From Cardamine occulta (taxonomy: Eukaryota; Streptophyta; Magnoliopsida; Brassicales; Brassicaceae), in NCBI GenBank assembly GCA_028015245.1, contig CM051386.1, positions 13,488,223-13,552,222 on the forward strand: a stretch of DNA of 64,000 bases, given 5' to 3'. Numbering within the stretch: position 1 is the stretch's first letter; every line of letters starts with the position of its first letter. A program made the position numbers and the translations under genes. This document shows positions 33,830 to 47,540 of this stretch, in pieces. The notes beneath the pieces were generated by a model, which was not told where the DNA came from, ran no database searches, and saw only the letters and a list, made by a program, of their open reading frames with translations.

Positions 33830-35330
33830 GGGAGTGTTTGAGATTCTTGATAAAGAGGTTTTTACAACTGGGAATCGATCTCACGAAGACAAAAGAGCTA
33901 ACACACTAAGATTGCAAGGATTCTAATTTAATCTAAGGCAAAAAGAGTTTGTGGTTTGAAACCAAATCAAATAAAACCGTTTATAAATGAAAGCAAATCA
34001 CATAACAACTAAAACCGTTTTTGGAAATCAAATAATAAAAGGCGAAAAGTCTCGAGAATGATAATGATCTAGATGAGATATAGAATGTTTAATGATGCTA
34101 AAGACACATTAAGAACACTATACTAGGTTAAGGATCACTATCTAGATTAATCCACTTCCATGGTAATAATTCATTCAATAGTCATTTGATAATCAATAAC
34201 TCCCGTTGGCTACCAAACGATCAATGATAATTAATAATTAAGTCTAATCTAACTACTAATCACCCTAATCCACTACTTCCATAGGCTAAGCATAAAAAAA
34301 CATATTTAGGTTCTTTCAAGCATTTCATCAAACACTTTTCTGGTATAAAATGTTAATGATCTAGATTTCTCAGTTACAAGCTTAATCTAACATTACTAAT
34401 AACCTAAATAATTACCTATGATCTACTCCTAAACATCATCATTAACTGATAAAATAATCCTAATTAACCAAACCCTAAACTCATCTTAAAGACTACTCAT
34501 TCATAATCATGAAAACAAAAATCAATTTATTTGATTGATGCATAATCATGATTAATAGAAGAATAGTCGTAAGATTTAAGAAGAGAAAGAGGTTTGGTAC
34601 TTAGAAATTGAATGATTCATACAAAGACCTAAAAGAGGCTAAGAGAGAATTTCTCAAAACAAAGCATAAGGTTTCTAATTAGGTTTTAGGGCTACTTATA
34701 GAAAAAGACAAGAGAAATTGGTTAAACACATAACCACCTGAAATCAACTTGAATTGAACCAGTTTAGGATCAAAATCAGAATTTTTGGAGGTGTCACAGC
34801 TGTGTCACGAAGTCGGGGCATTTAGTCATTGCACTCCATCGGGCACGTAAGTTCGGGGCATTTGGTCGAACAGAGCTATCAGAGTCATGAAGTCGGGCCA
34901 TTTGATGGCCCGTTTCCCTGGTCAGTTTTCGCCATCTCCACAATGGTGACACGAGGCCGTTGGGTGAGACCGTTCTTCACTAAATGGAGTGTATATCCTT
35001 AACTGCTGATCTAAATTTCTCGAGACCACCGCCATTAGAAAGATAACTTAATTTTATATAAATTTCATCAAGGATTCTAGAGCTAAAACACAAGGGAAGG
35101 TCTTCATCTGAGTTGTTTTGGAGACACTTTGGGTTGGTTTTGAATAATCATTTTTGTTCTTTGCATCTAAGTGATCCCTCTATTTGCATAGCTCACTCCA
35201 ATACCTATTGAAAACAAGAAATATATGCAAACATGCACCTAAAGACCTAAATGTGCAATGCAAACACAAGATACTTATGCAAAATTGATGCTTAAAAACA
35301 CTTAAAAAGACAATATATCAATTCTTCAAA
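33830..35330 (-). repeat. Third Athila-like LTR, diverged
   Basis: The + strand starts tgtgggagtgtttgag and shares the layout of the alpha and beta LTRs: the tcgatctcacgaagac block, the catttcatcaaacac(t/c)tt block near 34320, an octo-line of short AT-rich blocks, and an aaatgcaa/atgcacc tail near 35230. No PBS or PPT was confirmed, so it may be a solo or truncated LTR. Three copies of a 'gtcggggcattt' unit occur at exact 40-base spacing (34811, 34851, 34891). Confidence 0.62.
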
Positions 35331-35474
35331 TAATCATTTACTTACGGGTTTGTACCCATATCCATTAGAATTTTCATCGACATGGTTTATTTTCCATCGA
35401 CAAAGAAGAATAATAAACGATTGGATCAAATAGCACCATGTGGAAGTACATAATTTAACAGTAAAATGAGTGGA

Positions 35475-36044
35475 TGTAGGAGGTAGACCGAGCACCAAAC
35501 CTAAAGCTCGGCCTAAATTTCCCAATTATCAACGCAATAAGCCCAAAACGACGAAAAGCCGACGAAGAAGAATCGTCAGCCCAACTCCGAAGCTCAAATC
35601 CCAAGGCACCTGCTAGGTAAGGGGGATTAGATGAGGATTATGTAAAAGCAATCTATATAAACAAGGAGGATCATTGTCATATAAAGCTAATCAAAAATTA
35701 GGGAGAGAATGGAGCAGTGCACTTAACACAGACAGAGCAATCCGACTTCTAAAGGACAGCCGGCGAATCAAGCCTCGGTGGAACAATCAACCTCAGTTCC
35801 CGAACCTTGTCGAACATTCGTCCTTGGCTAACTCCGACCTTTGACTAGTCAAACGACATATCACGCCATATCGAAGCCTTAATCATACCTCGTCTACTCA
35901 TAACAATCGATCTTCGGCATTCATTTGTAGCCAATCATTTCAGACCTTGGGCATTGTAATTCCCGAGCCTTCTTTTAATTATGAAAGTCTACGAACCCCT
36001 CTTTATAGTACTGAACTACCCCTTGTTGCAATCGACCACCAACA
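35475..36044 (+). repeat. Tat-type gypsy LTR (copy 2)
   Basis: It contains a TATA-like ctatataaac at about 35651-35660 and ends in ccaaca directly before the PBS. The left end (tgtaggagg, 35475) is a guess based on TG and distance. Bases from 35781 on match the start of the window. Sequence 35331-35474 to its left is unassigned. Confidence 0.65.
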
Positions 36045-36064
36045 ATTGGTGCTGCCTGTGGGGA
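36045..36064 (+). other. Primer-binding site, Tat type (copy 2)
   Basis: attggtgctgcctgtgggga, one base longer and closer to the canonical gypsy PBS than copy 1. Confidence 0.68.
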
Positions 36065-36306
36065 CCTAGACATTCTCAGATGCACAAAGAAGGCCCAAGC
36101 GATGACAAGGATCCCAACCACGCTCGGGACATGACCCAACGATATGACTCACGCCGCGTTGCAGCAAGCAGCCGCATCCTGAAGGTCAACCAACCAGCCA
36201 CCTTGGAAGATGCCTTGCATCTTGCAACGAGATATATCAAGATAGAGGAGGACCAGGCTGCCATGGCTAAAAAACACGCTTCACCTCGGGCCCATATAAC
36301 TAAATA
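36065..36306 (+). pseudogene. Tat-type gag remnant (copy 2)
   Basis: A 108-codon open frame (35981-36307) crosses the PBS and carries the gag-like ALHLATRYIKIEEDQAAMAK segment with fewer breaks than copy 1. The gag/protease linker to about 37020 is decayed and shows no domain. Confidence 0.6.
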
Positions 36307-37024
36307 AAGACCGAAGGAAAAGTATCGCGAACTTTGTCAGCACTACACTGCCCCCAACAAAAACCACGACGATAAATGTAAACATGCAGCAAATTTCTTG
36401 ATTTATAATCAAGAGATTCGCAATAAGCGATCAAGATTGGCAACCACCCTGTAACCAGCTGCAACGAAACAAAAACTATCAACAATAGCTTCTTTGAAAC
36501 AAGCTCGTTAGTATTAAATCCTCACCTAACTCATCGGGCAACGAAGAGCCCAACTACTATACATTCCACAAAGTCCCAGGGCATAGAAGTCCCAGGGGAT
36601 AGGACATCGCAGGGCCGAACCATGCAAAATCAACTGATCTCCAAGTATCGGCAGAAGAAGAGGCAAAGAACCTGGAAGGACAAAGATCGGGGCGGAGCAG
36701 TTTGGAGCAATGGAAACTAACTACTTGGGCCGAAAAAAAGACCACAGCCGAAAGCCCTGCCTCCGTTACCAATTTTCCCCGTGCTCGAAGAACCAAAGAA
36801 AAAGCGACTGAACAACGGCGACTAGTATCTAAACAATACGAAAAGGGTCACGATGATCATGGGAGGCCTGACAAGCTGTAATGATTCAGTCAGATCAATC
36901 AAACAGCACCAGTGAAAGATCTTGACAGCACTAAAATGGAAACAATCCAACGTTGATCATCTCCAAAAACAGTTCTCAAGCCTGATATTCTCCGATGCGG
37001 ATACTTAAGGAGTTGACGTCCCCA

Positions 37025-38110
37025 TAACAATCCCTTGGTGTTGAAAATCATGGTAGCTAATCACGGTAGTAAGCATCGATGAGCGGCATCTTGACACTAA
37101 GCACCTAACTAATACGTTTCTTGCACTTAAATGATTCAAATTTTGCCTGGGCAACCAGCGATATGCCAGGGATCAGCCCATCCATCATAAGCCACGAGCT
37201 CAACGTAGAACTTACCTTTAAACCTATCAAGCATAAGAGGTGTAAGCTCAGGCCTAAAAGGGAAAAAGTGGTTAATGATGAAGTCACTCGCTTATCCGCC
37301 GCATAATAAGTGGAGAGTCAGATATCCAGACTGGCTAGCCAACCCAGTTGTGGTAAAAAAAGAAAAATGGTAAGTGGAGAGTCTGTGTCGATTTCACAGA
37401 TCTCAACAAAGCATACCCAAAGGACAGCTTCCCGCTGCGCCACATAGATCGACTCATAGAAGCAACTGCGGGAAACGAGCTCCTTTCCTTCATGGATGCT
37501 TTCTCGGAATACAACCAAATCATGATGCAACCCGATGACCGAGAAAAAATAGCATTTTATCACCGACCATGGCACATACTGCTACAAGGTCATGCTTTTT
37601 GGGATAAAAGATGCCAGAGCCACATACTAAAGGCTCGTCAATCGTATGTTCTCTGAGCAATTAGGAAACACACTGGATGTATACATTGACGACATACTTG
37701 TAAAGTCGAGAAAAGTTGAGGACCACACCACTCACCTTCGGGACTGCTTCCAAACCCTAAATGTGTATGGGATGAAACTTAACCCAAACAAATGCACTTT
37801 TTGAGTTACCTCGGGAGAATTCCTAGGCTACATCATCATGCAACAAGCAATCAAGGTGAACCCAAAACAAATCATGGTAATAAAAATCTCCCGTCACCAA
37901 GGGATAAGCGTGAGGTCCAACAAACCAGTGGAAGAATCGCCGCTTGAACCGATTCATAGCTAGATTAACAAACAAACGCCTACCATTCTACCAGCTGCTA
38001 CGGAAGGAGCAGAAGAAAAAATCTGATGGCACTAAAGAGCAGTTCGGGTGGGATGGCAGATGCGAAGAGCCCTTTCAAGAATTAATGACATACTTGTCAA
38101 TCCTACCTAT
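37025..38110 (+). pseudogene. Tat-type pol remnant: PR, RT, start of RNase H (copy 2)
   Basis: Same content as 1245-2329 with several indels resolved: the pre-RT block is open at 37121-37306, the RT FTDLNKAYPKDS block lies near 37395-37430, and YIDD is at 37682-37693. Stops remain after FITDH-equivalent and CTF positions. It is interrupted by the Athila alpha LTR at 38111. Confidence 0.8.
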
Positions 38111-39519
38111 TGATAGCAGGATTTTTCTATCAGGTTCAATTCCTCAAGGTTATCATGTCATTGCAGCAGATGAGGTGTTAATGCAAATGAGTGTGTTGTT
38201 ATGCAATCAGGATATGATTAAATACACTTAATTCAAGCCAAATATATAGTTGTTCGATAATCTAACAAGTTCTAAGTGCAAAAAGGAAATAGAAACTAGG
38301 CAGAATGAGAAATCAAACAAAGCAGTGTAACAATTAATAAGAAGCTAGGTCTTGAGGAATGGGTTTATGGATCAGTGATTCCTCCTAATCTCTCCAAGAT
38401 GCTTAATCAACTTCACAGTAGCTATCACTAGACGATGAACATCACAGAAAGGTGAATCCACTCTCGTGACAGACACCTACAAACCTATGCCACTTCCTAA
38501 TCTTAACACCTATTCAATGAGACAAAAAGCCAGTATCAATGAAACATAGCATAAGAAAGCATTAAGAACTAGTCCATCAATGTCAAAATACAACTACAAC
38601 TACAAATCTCTACGTGAAAAGTTATTAATCTTTGGGATTAGTAGATCATGCATTTCATCAAACACCTTCCGGGTGTGAAATGTCTAGGATCTAATTCCAA
38701 GGGGTTAGCAAGGAATAACATTACAAACACCTAATCCATAAGGGATTTATTCAATTTTAAGCTTAAACATCTAAGGACATTAAGATTCTTACACAGATCT
38801 AACCATTCCTCAAGAACTGTTCACTACTTAGAAATCATCGTAAAATGCTCAAACCCAGAAAATAAAATAAAGTGCATATTCAGATTTATGATGATGAGAT
38901 TAGAAGGATTGTGAAGGAATTAAATGCGAAATGATAAAGGAAAAGAGTAGATCTAGAATATAAAATCACAAAGGTTTCAGGTGGCTACAAAGAAAAAACA
39001 TAAACTAAAGCAAAAAGATAATTAAGGTTCTTACAGGAACGACTTTTAAAGGGTGCCCTAAAACACAAAAAGACAGAAAAACTAAGTCTGATTAGAATGG
39101 TGGTCGAACTCGGTCTGTAGATCGAGTAGTGGAGGCCGAATTGATGAAATATTTAAATTTGGGGTCTTGGCCTTCAACTCGGTCATCAGGTCGAGTCCTC
39201 TAGACCGAAATGTGATCCTCCAAAGGCAGTGTCTTGGCATACGACTCGGCTTGTACCTCAAGTAGTGGACTTTGGTTGCTAGACCGAGTTACTCTCATCG
39301 AGTGCTCCACACCAATCTTCCACAATCTCCAGCAAATCTCCAAAAAGCATCCAATTGACCTGAAAACTACTCCAAAATGCAATGTGTATGCAATTCTAAT
39401 CCAAAACCTAGTATGAATGATAAATGAGTGAAAAAGACAGTAAATGGGGTGAAAAGAGTGATGAAACCATATCTAAATGATGAGAAATACATGCTAAAAT
39501 GTGGTAAAATATAGAGACA
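38111..39519 (-). repeat. Athila alpha 3' LTR (copy 2)
   Basis: 1409 bp, the counterpart of 2330-3742. The TCGAG-rich tract at 39105-39305 is better preserved here (for example gtcgaactcgg and agaccgag). The polypurine tract follows at 39520-39537. Confidence 0.85.
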
Positions 39520-41708
39520 TCAACTCCCCCAAACTTAGTCTTTACTTGCTCTCAAGCAAACAAACAAGGATAAGCTGGAGAAGAGGTTTGAAAGCGGGGA
39601 CTCAGAACTAAAGCATGCCAATAAACAAGATAAACTGAATGTCTTAGTTAATAGTTCAATGACGCAATCCAAGTGAGTTCTACTTTAAAAACCTTAGCCA
39701 TGCTATTCTCAGCGTAACCTAACCTTCAGTCTTAACCTACTCATGCATTCAAATCAGCCAATCCCTTTAACATTCATTAAGCAGAAACCATAAATCAAGC
39801 TATGCATCCAATGAACTCATTTGGCTAAGGGAAATGTTAAGAGACAAAGATGGTCTCTTTACAAGTTGTTTAAGCAAATTCATAACAGGGATCTCTCATG
39901 GAAAAGACTGAGCTTTAGAAGAATGGTAAAGGTAAAGGGCCAACCTATGCATACAAAGATAGATTCTCATCTACTCAAACACCCATTGAGATTACACCCC
40001 AAATCTAAATCTAAACCCAGAAGATGATCCTAATTTTACCCTTAGGCACTTTTCTGCCTTGAATTCCTTTTAGCTCAAACCATTCTTTCTTTTTCTTTTC
40101 TTTTCATTCTAAGGAGAGGTTATCTTTACACAACTACTTACTCTATCAGATTGGATTTTTATTGGCTATGGCTCTTCTTACTTCATAAGACATTTTCAGG
40201 CTTTTGCCTTCTTTTTTTTTCTATTTTTAGTGCCTATTCTTTCTCTTTTTTGAACTTCCCAAATCCTTTACTAGAGTAGTGACTTAACATATCCCTCTTC
40301 TCAAAATCTTTTTTCGTGTTCTTCCTTTTCTTTTCAACCAATCTAAAACTAAAAGGTTAACCACTCGGTTTCCATAACTTCGATATGGCAAATCGAGTCT
40401 ATCTCATCGAGTCCACTGACCGAGTTAAGGTTCCTAGTCTATTCCCACCCAGAATCAAGTTCCCACCTAGTCTTATCTAATCCAAAGAATCTGAACTAGA
40501 ACTATATGAAAACCTATCCTTGTCGGCTCCAACCTAACACTTTCTACCGAGCTCAATCCAAAAACAAGGCCTCACACTCAGCAAATATTAATGGCTTGAA
40601 AGAAAGGTAGGTTAATGATTGGGGAAACTGTTCCAATAATGGGAATCAACTACTTGGATCAGCAAGAGTGGTAAACAGGGGAAAGAAAATCCAAGTATGT
40701 ATATGGGTATCCATGAGTTCAAATTCAATGCATAGACATGATAATTATTGGTCAAGTTTAGGTTCTAATAGATAGGAAAATACATCAGATCACAACATGT
40801 TTCAATCAAGACAAGAATGTCAAGTTATGCATTCAAAGCATGGTGCTATCTTAACTTCAAACTCACTCAACATGCTTACACGGTTGTACTCATCATAATC
40901 CCATATGCATATCCATCAATCCTAAATAAAATGCAACTAGACTCAATCCTAAAATGCGAATGCAACTACATGAACACTCTGTTTTTGTGGAATGATTTTC
41001 AAAAAAATTTCAAATTTTTATGGGTTTTTATATGCAACAGATAATGACTCAAAGTATGCACAATTTGAAATAAGAAAACAGAAAACAATGGCAAATACAT
41101 CTTAAACCCTTCCCCAAACTTAAATTACATAGTCCCTTGTGTAATAAAAATTGAAAGGAGAGTTCAAGAATCAAAAGAAATCTAAACTAAATCGATGGTA
41201 TCTACAATGAAGTGTTGGAATTGTTACCTCAAGGGTTGTTAAAGAAGGTGTATGTATGCGCCTCCATGCTCTCCCAAAGTGCAATCAGGAACTGAAATCG
41301 AGTTGGTGGGTTCTTCATTGTAGAACTCGATCTTCCCAACTCGATGTGACATCGAGTCTGCCCTCCTGACATTGAACTCGGTTTGTTGACCGAGTCCTCT
41401 CCTTGATCCACTTGACTCGATATGATGCGTCGAGTGTATATGCCGAGTATTGAGCGTAGGACTTCCTAACTCGACTTTCAAACCAAGTTATCATCCAGAG
41501 CTAGTGTACTTCCACTTAAATTTCTTCTGCTCTTTAATCAACTCGTGCTCAATCTTCTTTTTTGGGGATTTACTAACCATAATCAGTCAGAAAAACATAG
41601 CAAAGATACTAAAAGCTGTATATATATATATATATATAAAGGATATGCATGGGACTTCCTCTCATGTGAGCTTGTTTTGAGTTTTTGAGCTTGACTCTTC
41701 ACCCTTTA
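39520..41708 (-). other. Athila alpha PPT and non-coding 3' internal region (copy 2)
   Basis: Counterpart of 3743-5931, starting with the polypurine tract (39520-39537). It has no supported gene. The TA run at 41620-41637 is slightly longer than in copy 1. Confidence 0.6.
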
Positions 41709-42476
41709 TCAGGCTTGGGGTGGCTCGTAAAGAGGAACTGAGGTCCCCTCTCGAATGATCCTGGCAGCCATGTAAGGCTTTACTCTCTGCCCATTCACAG
41801 TGAATTCATTTCCTTCCTTGCCAATAAGAGTGATAGCTCCATAAGGTAGGACCTCCTTGATGGTGAATGGTCCTGGCCATTTTGACTTAAGGTTTTACTG
41901 GAAAGAGCTTGAGTCTTGAGTTAAAGAGTAGCACTTGATCACCAGACATGAACTTCTTTGGCAGAATCTTCTTGTTGTGGAAGGCTTTTGTCTTCTTCTT
42001 GTAAATCTTTGAACTTTCATAAGCATCAAGCCTGATTTCTTCTAACTCGTGTAAATCCGTTTCCCTTTTTTCCTGAGTTATCTTTAGATCAAAGTTGAAG
42101 AGCCTTGTTGCCCATATAGCTTTGTACTCGATTTTTACTGGTAGGTGGCATGCTTTCCCGTAGAAAAGTTGAAATGGTGTTCTCCCAATAGGAGTCTTGA
42201 AAGCAGTTCTATAAGCCCGGAGGGTGTCATCAAGCTTTGGCTGCCCAGTCTCTCTTTAGAATCCCCACTACTCTTGCAAGGATGACCTTCATCTATTTGT
42301 TGGAAACTTCTACTTGGCCACTGGTCTGGGGATGATAAGGCGTGGGTACCTTGTGCTTTACTCTATACTGCCTTAAGAGGGTCTCAAACAATTTATTGAT
42401 GAAGTGGGATCCTCCAACGCTTATGACACCCCGGGGCACACCAACCCACTGTCGTGGTGATGGATTTGAAGATCTA
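41709..42476 (-). pseudogene. Athila alpha integrase C-terminal remnant (copy 2)
   Basis: Counterpart of 5932-6702, equally broken. It lacks the small acaacc duplication seen in copy 1 near 6650-6675 (ccaacccaaccc). Confidence 0.7.
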
Positions 42477-43531
42477 GCCTACTCAAGCCTAGAGGTCAGT
42501 GACTACAAATCTTGCACTAAGGGTCGATCCGTCAAAGCCAAGAAAGACTCATAACAAGTGAGTAGTTGGATCTGACGTAAATCAACATCTGATGCACCGA
42601 CTCTCACGTTATTATGTCTTAATCCCTGGAAAAAGTGGATCTGATGGTTCAAGGCACTTTTGATGCTCATGAAGTCACCTACGATCATGCTCTAATTGGC
42701 AAGAAAAGAGCAAGCATTAAAATCACTAACCCAAGAGGGATCTAAAGACGAATCTACGAACAATCAACAAAAACTCATAGAGATCGAGTGAGATCACCCT
42801 AATCCATCCCCGAAATCCCTAAATTCACTACTCACACATCGCGATCATCATTAAAATCAAGAACCCAGAAGAGCTTTGACTCGTCATAGATGAAAGATGA
42901 TCTGAAGAGGAAGAAGATACTAAAAAGGAACAGTAACGATAAACTCGATCTATTAAAATTACAAAGAGTTGCAAAAATCCGAATCAAAATCTAAAGATAA
43001 AACTAGAGAGAGAAAACTAAGAGAGATAAGCTAAATCTACTAAAAGTGGCGCAGAAAATAAAATAGGTCTCAAAAAATTAAGCTTCGAGTTATCATTATA
43101 CAAGAGAATTAGGGTTAATGAATGTCTCGCTATAAATCGTGGAATCTTGTTGAGGCGTTGCTCTCCACTCGACCGAGCAGTCAAGTGGACTAGTCGAGTA
43201 GCTTGCATCGAGTCTTTATCTGCGTAACTCAATCGAGTGGCTTGAGCTTCCTGGGCAGTCTTCACTTGTATGGCTTCCGGTCACTCGAGTAGGCATTCCT
43301 TGCAGAAATCCTCACGTACTTCATAGCCTAAGATGTCACCCGAGTGATGGCTCCTTGCAGCTCCAAGTACCTGAAAGTACCACATGTATGCCAAATGCAT
43401 GGAAACTAATGCAAAAAGACTAAATATCCTAAATGTCAAATAAATGCAATAAGTGATAAGAGTAATGCCTAAAACCTATGCTAAGTTGCAATAAAACAAT
43501 AGTAAAAACATGCCAAAATGCCATGTTATCA
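42477..43531 (-). repeat. Athila beta 3' LTR (copy 2)
   Basis: Counterpart of 6703-7760; the right end at gttatca is followed by the polypurine tract at 43532-43547. The left limit is uncertain. Confidence 0.7.
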
Positions 43532-45169
43532 AACTCCCCTAAACTTATCCTTTGCTTACCCTCAAGCAAATAGAGAGAATAAGATGAAAGGAGTAAGGTT
43601 GAAAGTGGGGACTCGGAACCTAGCAAACTAAGCAAACCTCTGAAGTCAACACCACAATTAATAGTTCTAGCATGCAAATCACAACAGTTTTACTTAAAAG
43701 CTTTAGCCATACTCATCACATAGAATTCAACACTAAGACTCAGGCAAAACAAGCATTCAAAGTAAACTATCCCTTTAAAATTGATTAAACGCGAACTGGT
43801 GGATCATGATATGCAATAACTAAAACTCATTTGGCTGAGGGACAAGTTTGAAGAGATTAGAATGATCTCTTCTTCCTCTGGTTTAAGCGCAAGTATCAGG
43901 ATCTCTCAAAGAAGTGATTGAGCTTTAGCAGAAAGCTAAAGGTAGGATAGCCAATTGATGCATACAAGGATAGAATATCATCTACCCATAAGATGACTAT
44001 GACTCTCAACCCCTAGCCTCACATAAAATCTCAAAACTACTCAATCTTTTTCTTTTCCCTTGGTCCTTTTGGTTCTAAGGAGTAGAAATTTCTTTACAAA
44101 GGCGAAATCTAGCGGATCTGGGTTTTAAACTTTCTTAAACTTTGATTTAAAGCTTGGACTCGAGTGGTTCACTCGAGCAGTTCACTCGAGTGCTCTACTT
44201 GGACTCGGTTTCTTTTCTTTTTAACTACACTGAGCTTAACTTTTCATTTTATTTTCAAACTTCCAGATCTTTTACTAGACCAAACAATCTTATACATATT
44301 CCCAACTCCTTAGAAACTTTTTCATATATATTTTTTCTCTTTTCACTCCTTCTTTTATGCTCACACTCTCACCAACCCAGGACAATGACTCCCTATAACT
44401 ATACTAACTCAAAAATCGTGAGCTAGACTCTACATGGGATACTATCCTTGTCGGCACCAACCTAACACTTGCTACCAAGCTCAATCAGAATGTAAAAGGC
44501 CTCTCACACACAAGAGTGATTTAATGGTCTGAAAGAAGTCATGGTTTTGGTATGGTAAAACTGCTCTAAAGGTGAGAGCAGCTACTTGGATTAGCAAGAG
44601 TGGTAAAACGTGAAAGAAAACCCAAGTATTTTGAGGTATCCATGAGTTTTATGTTTTAGAGCATATCATGATAATTAAGTTTCAAAATTAAGGTTCAAAT
44701 TCATAGGGATAGATTTACAAGTTACAGCAAGTTTTAAACCAAATGAGAGTGCTAAGTTCAATTCCAAGCAAGGTGCAGCCTTATGTTTCAAACTAAGGTG
44801 AATGCATAAAACAACTTGTAACTAAGGCACTGAAATCATATGTTTGGTTATTAAGCTTTAATCGGGTTAACTCGTCATCATCCCCTATGCTAAATGCAAC
44901 AATCCTAAGCAAATGCAACTACGTGACACTCTGTTTTTGTGAAATCATTTCTAAAAAATTTCAAATTTTTATGGGTTTTAAATGCACATAGATGGATGCA
45001 AAATTTGAATAAGAAAACAGGGTAAACATGTCAAATTCATCTCTTAGACACTCCCCCAAACTTAAATTAAACAGTCTCTTATGTAATAAAAATTTAAAAG
45101 AAAGCCTAAGAGATTTAAAAACAAAGGAAAACAAAAATATGCTATGGTATTTACAAGGGTAAGGGTGTG
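43532..45169 (-). other. Athila beta PPT and non-coding 3' internal region (copy 2)
   Basis: Counterpart of 7761-9400; no gene is supported. A TCGAG cluster lies at 44158-44210. Confidence 0.6.
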
Positions 45170-47073
45170 GTACCTCATTGGCGGCTGGAGAAGTAGGAGT
45201 CGAGATAGTCATCCATGGAATCGTGTGTGTACGAGGACTCGGCTGGCTGACTCGAGTGACTAGGTCGAGTGAGCTTCCTTGAAGGTCTACGTTGAGTGAG
45301 GCAGTTTGGGTCTGATTGATCTTCTTCATCAATAGCTGGACGTCGGATGGTAGGTCTCCTCTAAGCCGACTCGAGTAGTCTACTCGATTGAACCGGTCGA
45401 GTGGGCTGAAAGTGGGGCTGTTCATCTTCTTCTGAAGTTGGGGTTTGGATATAAACCCTTCTCTCCCCACGCGTGTCTTCAACTGAGGATCGACGTCTTG
45501 GTTGACTCGAGCTTGCGTGGCGTTGGTGATGGGTGAAGGAGTGAGTCCTTGCCAAGCTTCTTGCGTGGAGGGTAAACGGGTGGTTAGGGTTGCTGACTAA
45601 TTTGCAATTCCCTAACACTTGTTGTCAGGTCGTTCACCGATGAGGTAAGTTCTTTGACCTTGCCTTTAAGTTTCTTGATGGTCTTGTCTTGCCATTTAGA
45701 CCATCGTCTAGATAAGGTCAACTTCTTACTCACCATTCCCAAGTTGGTGCAAACTTCCTCATCGAAATCATACCTCTCAGGCTGAGGAATAGATTCCTTC
45801 ACTTCCACCACAACATCTCTCTGGACTCTAGTCATGTAAAGGAGGTGAAGAGGTGGGACAAAATTCAACGCTGTCTCCTTCAGTGAGCTTTGGCATTTCT
45901 TGGAATGGTAGGAGGACTTTGGCTTTCTTCATCAGGGGGTGCGAGAAGTTGTAGACATATTGGTCATCAACCATACTCGGGCCTAGTATGCGAGAGCTTT
46001 AAAGATGAGCGACGTCTAACCATTGAGGTTCAGACTCGTCACTCATGGTCAGGTCTATCCCATAGGCGAGTAAAATGGGCGTTACCAATCCCCCTATGGT
46101 GATGTCTCCTTCTTTGTTCATCCTGTGGAGTTTAGAAGCATATGCCTTGTATGAGGTAAGATTTATAACTAGGATTTCAGCATTCCCAGCACCATTCCTA
46201 TCTCCTTCCATGATAATCCCGTTTTCCATATCCTCAAATGAAGCATATAGAATGAAGTCTTTCAGAGCTGAATCCATCATTTGCAGTTCTTGGTCATTAA
46301 CCACGGTATTTTTCTTAGCGAAAATGGTACTTGCCACGATTCGGTGGAACTACCCATAAAGAAGGATTCCTTATGTCGGAGCTCTTCACCTGAGAAGTCT
46401 TGAAGGGTGTTCTTCCTCCCAGAGTTTTCCACAACTTCATAAGCTTAGTGTTGCTGTAATCTGGCTTCATTCCCAAACCTTCCTCAAATTCAAACAACGC
46501 ATTGATCTGCTTGAAACTCAGTGTATGAGTGATCCCATCCACCATCAAGTAGATAAACTTGTGACTGCCATCCGTAATCATGCTCCTATGGTCAGCGTAT
46601 GAAGCGACCTTCATAGTTGACAGAAATTGGCATGTCTTGTTTTGGTAAGCAGGGAAGTGGTAAGTCATGAGGACTTGGAGATTGGCTGCTCTGAGTAAGC
46701 TTGTCACCTCTTCTGTGATTCCCAGGGCTTCCATTGTCACGAGATGAGGATATCTTGTTCTGTGAAACCTCATTGACTTTAGGGCTGTAATGGAGTTATC
46801 TTCCGTTTCCTCTGATGTAATGGTTGTTGCTCCTTTGTTCCTTCTTTCTATCTCTCTTTCAATAACTTCTTCAGACTCGCTCTCCGTGACAGCTCTAGAG
46901 CTCTGACCACTTCTCCCTTCCTCGTCATGGAAGCCTTGCATAGTCTGGGCTTCGTTGTCATGAGATTCATCTTCTAAGGTAGGGATTTCTCTCCAAGCTC
47001 GCATCATGTTTCGTGCTATGGTTGCAGCTGATGTTTGCCCTGTTTTCTGGACAAATTGACCTCTTCTAGACAT
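45170..47073 (-). pseudogene. Athila beta env-like (ATHILA ORF-1 family) gene (copy 2)
   Basis: The N-terminal 252 codons are open from the ATG at 47073 to 46315, clearly longer than the broken equivalent in copy 1. The frame shifts near 46330 and continues at 46337-45999 (MMDSALKDFILYASF), then 45868-45584 with the Lys-rich coiled-coil-like part (KKLKGKVKELTSSVNDLTTS), with further frames to about 45170. An N-terminal acidic, Ser/Glu-rich segment precedes the conserved MRFHRTRYPHL block. Still a pseudogene. Confidence 0.77.
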
Positions 47074-47540
47074 GATGACTCACGAATCTTTCGGAATGAA
47101 TTCAAAGATGTCTTTCAAACCTACATCAAAATTTTCGTGAGAAGAGCTAAACGAGATCCGAAATGAGAAAGGGAAAAAGTGTGACTTTAATCAACTTCGA
47201 GCACTATAGTCGAGTAGGTGTAGTAAGGAGGAATGGATAAGGTTAGATGAGCGGCTAAGATTAAAAGTTTAGATTTAATAGATTTTCAGATAGAACCTGG
47301 GCCACTCGACCATGGGGTCGAGTGGTTTACTCGAGTCCTGTGTTCGAGTGATGTACTCGACTGCGGTGGGATTTCCTTGTCTCGACCTCACCAAACTTCC
47401 TGAGACATCAAAACACTAAATAGAAAACATTAAAATCACAGAAACTAAGAAAACTTAAAATGAAAAATATTTACAGGGATAATCATGAGATTTCCTCCCA
47501 AATAAGCTTGTTTTAAGTCTCTTAGCTTGACTTTCATTTG
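47074..47540 (-). other. Spacer between Athila beta integrase and env-like gene (copy 2)
   Basis: Identical by eye to 11298-11764; non-coding with a TCGAG-rich tract at 47300-47365. Confidence 0.5.
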
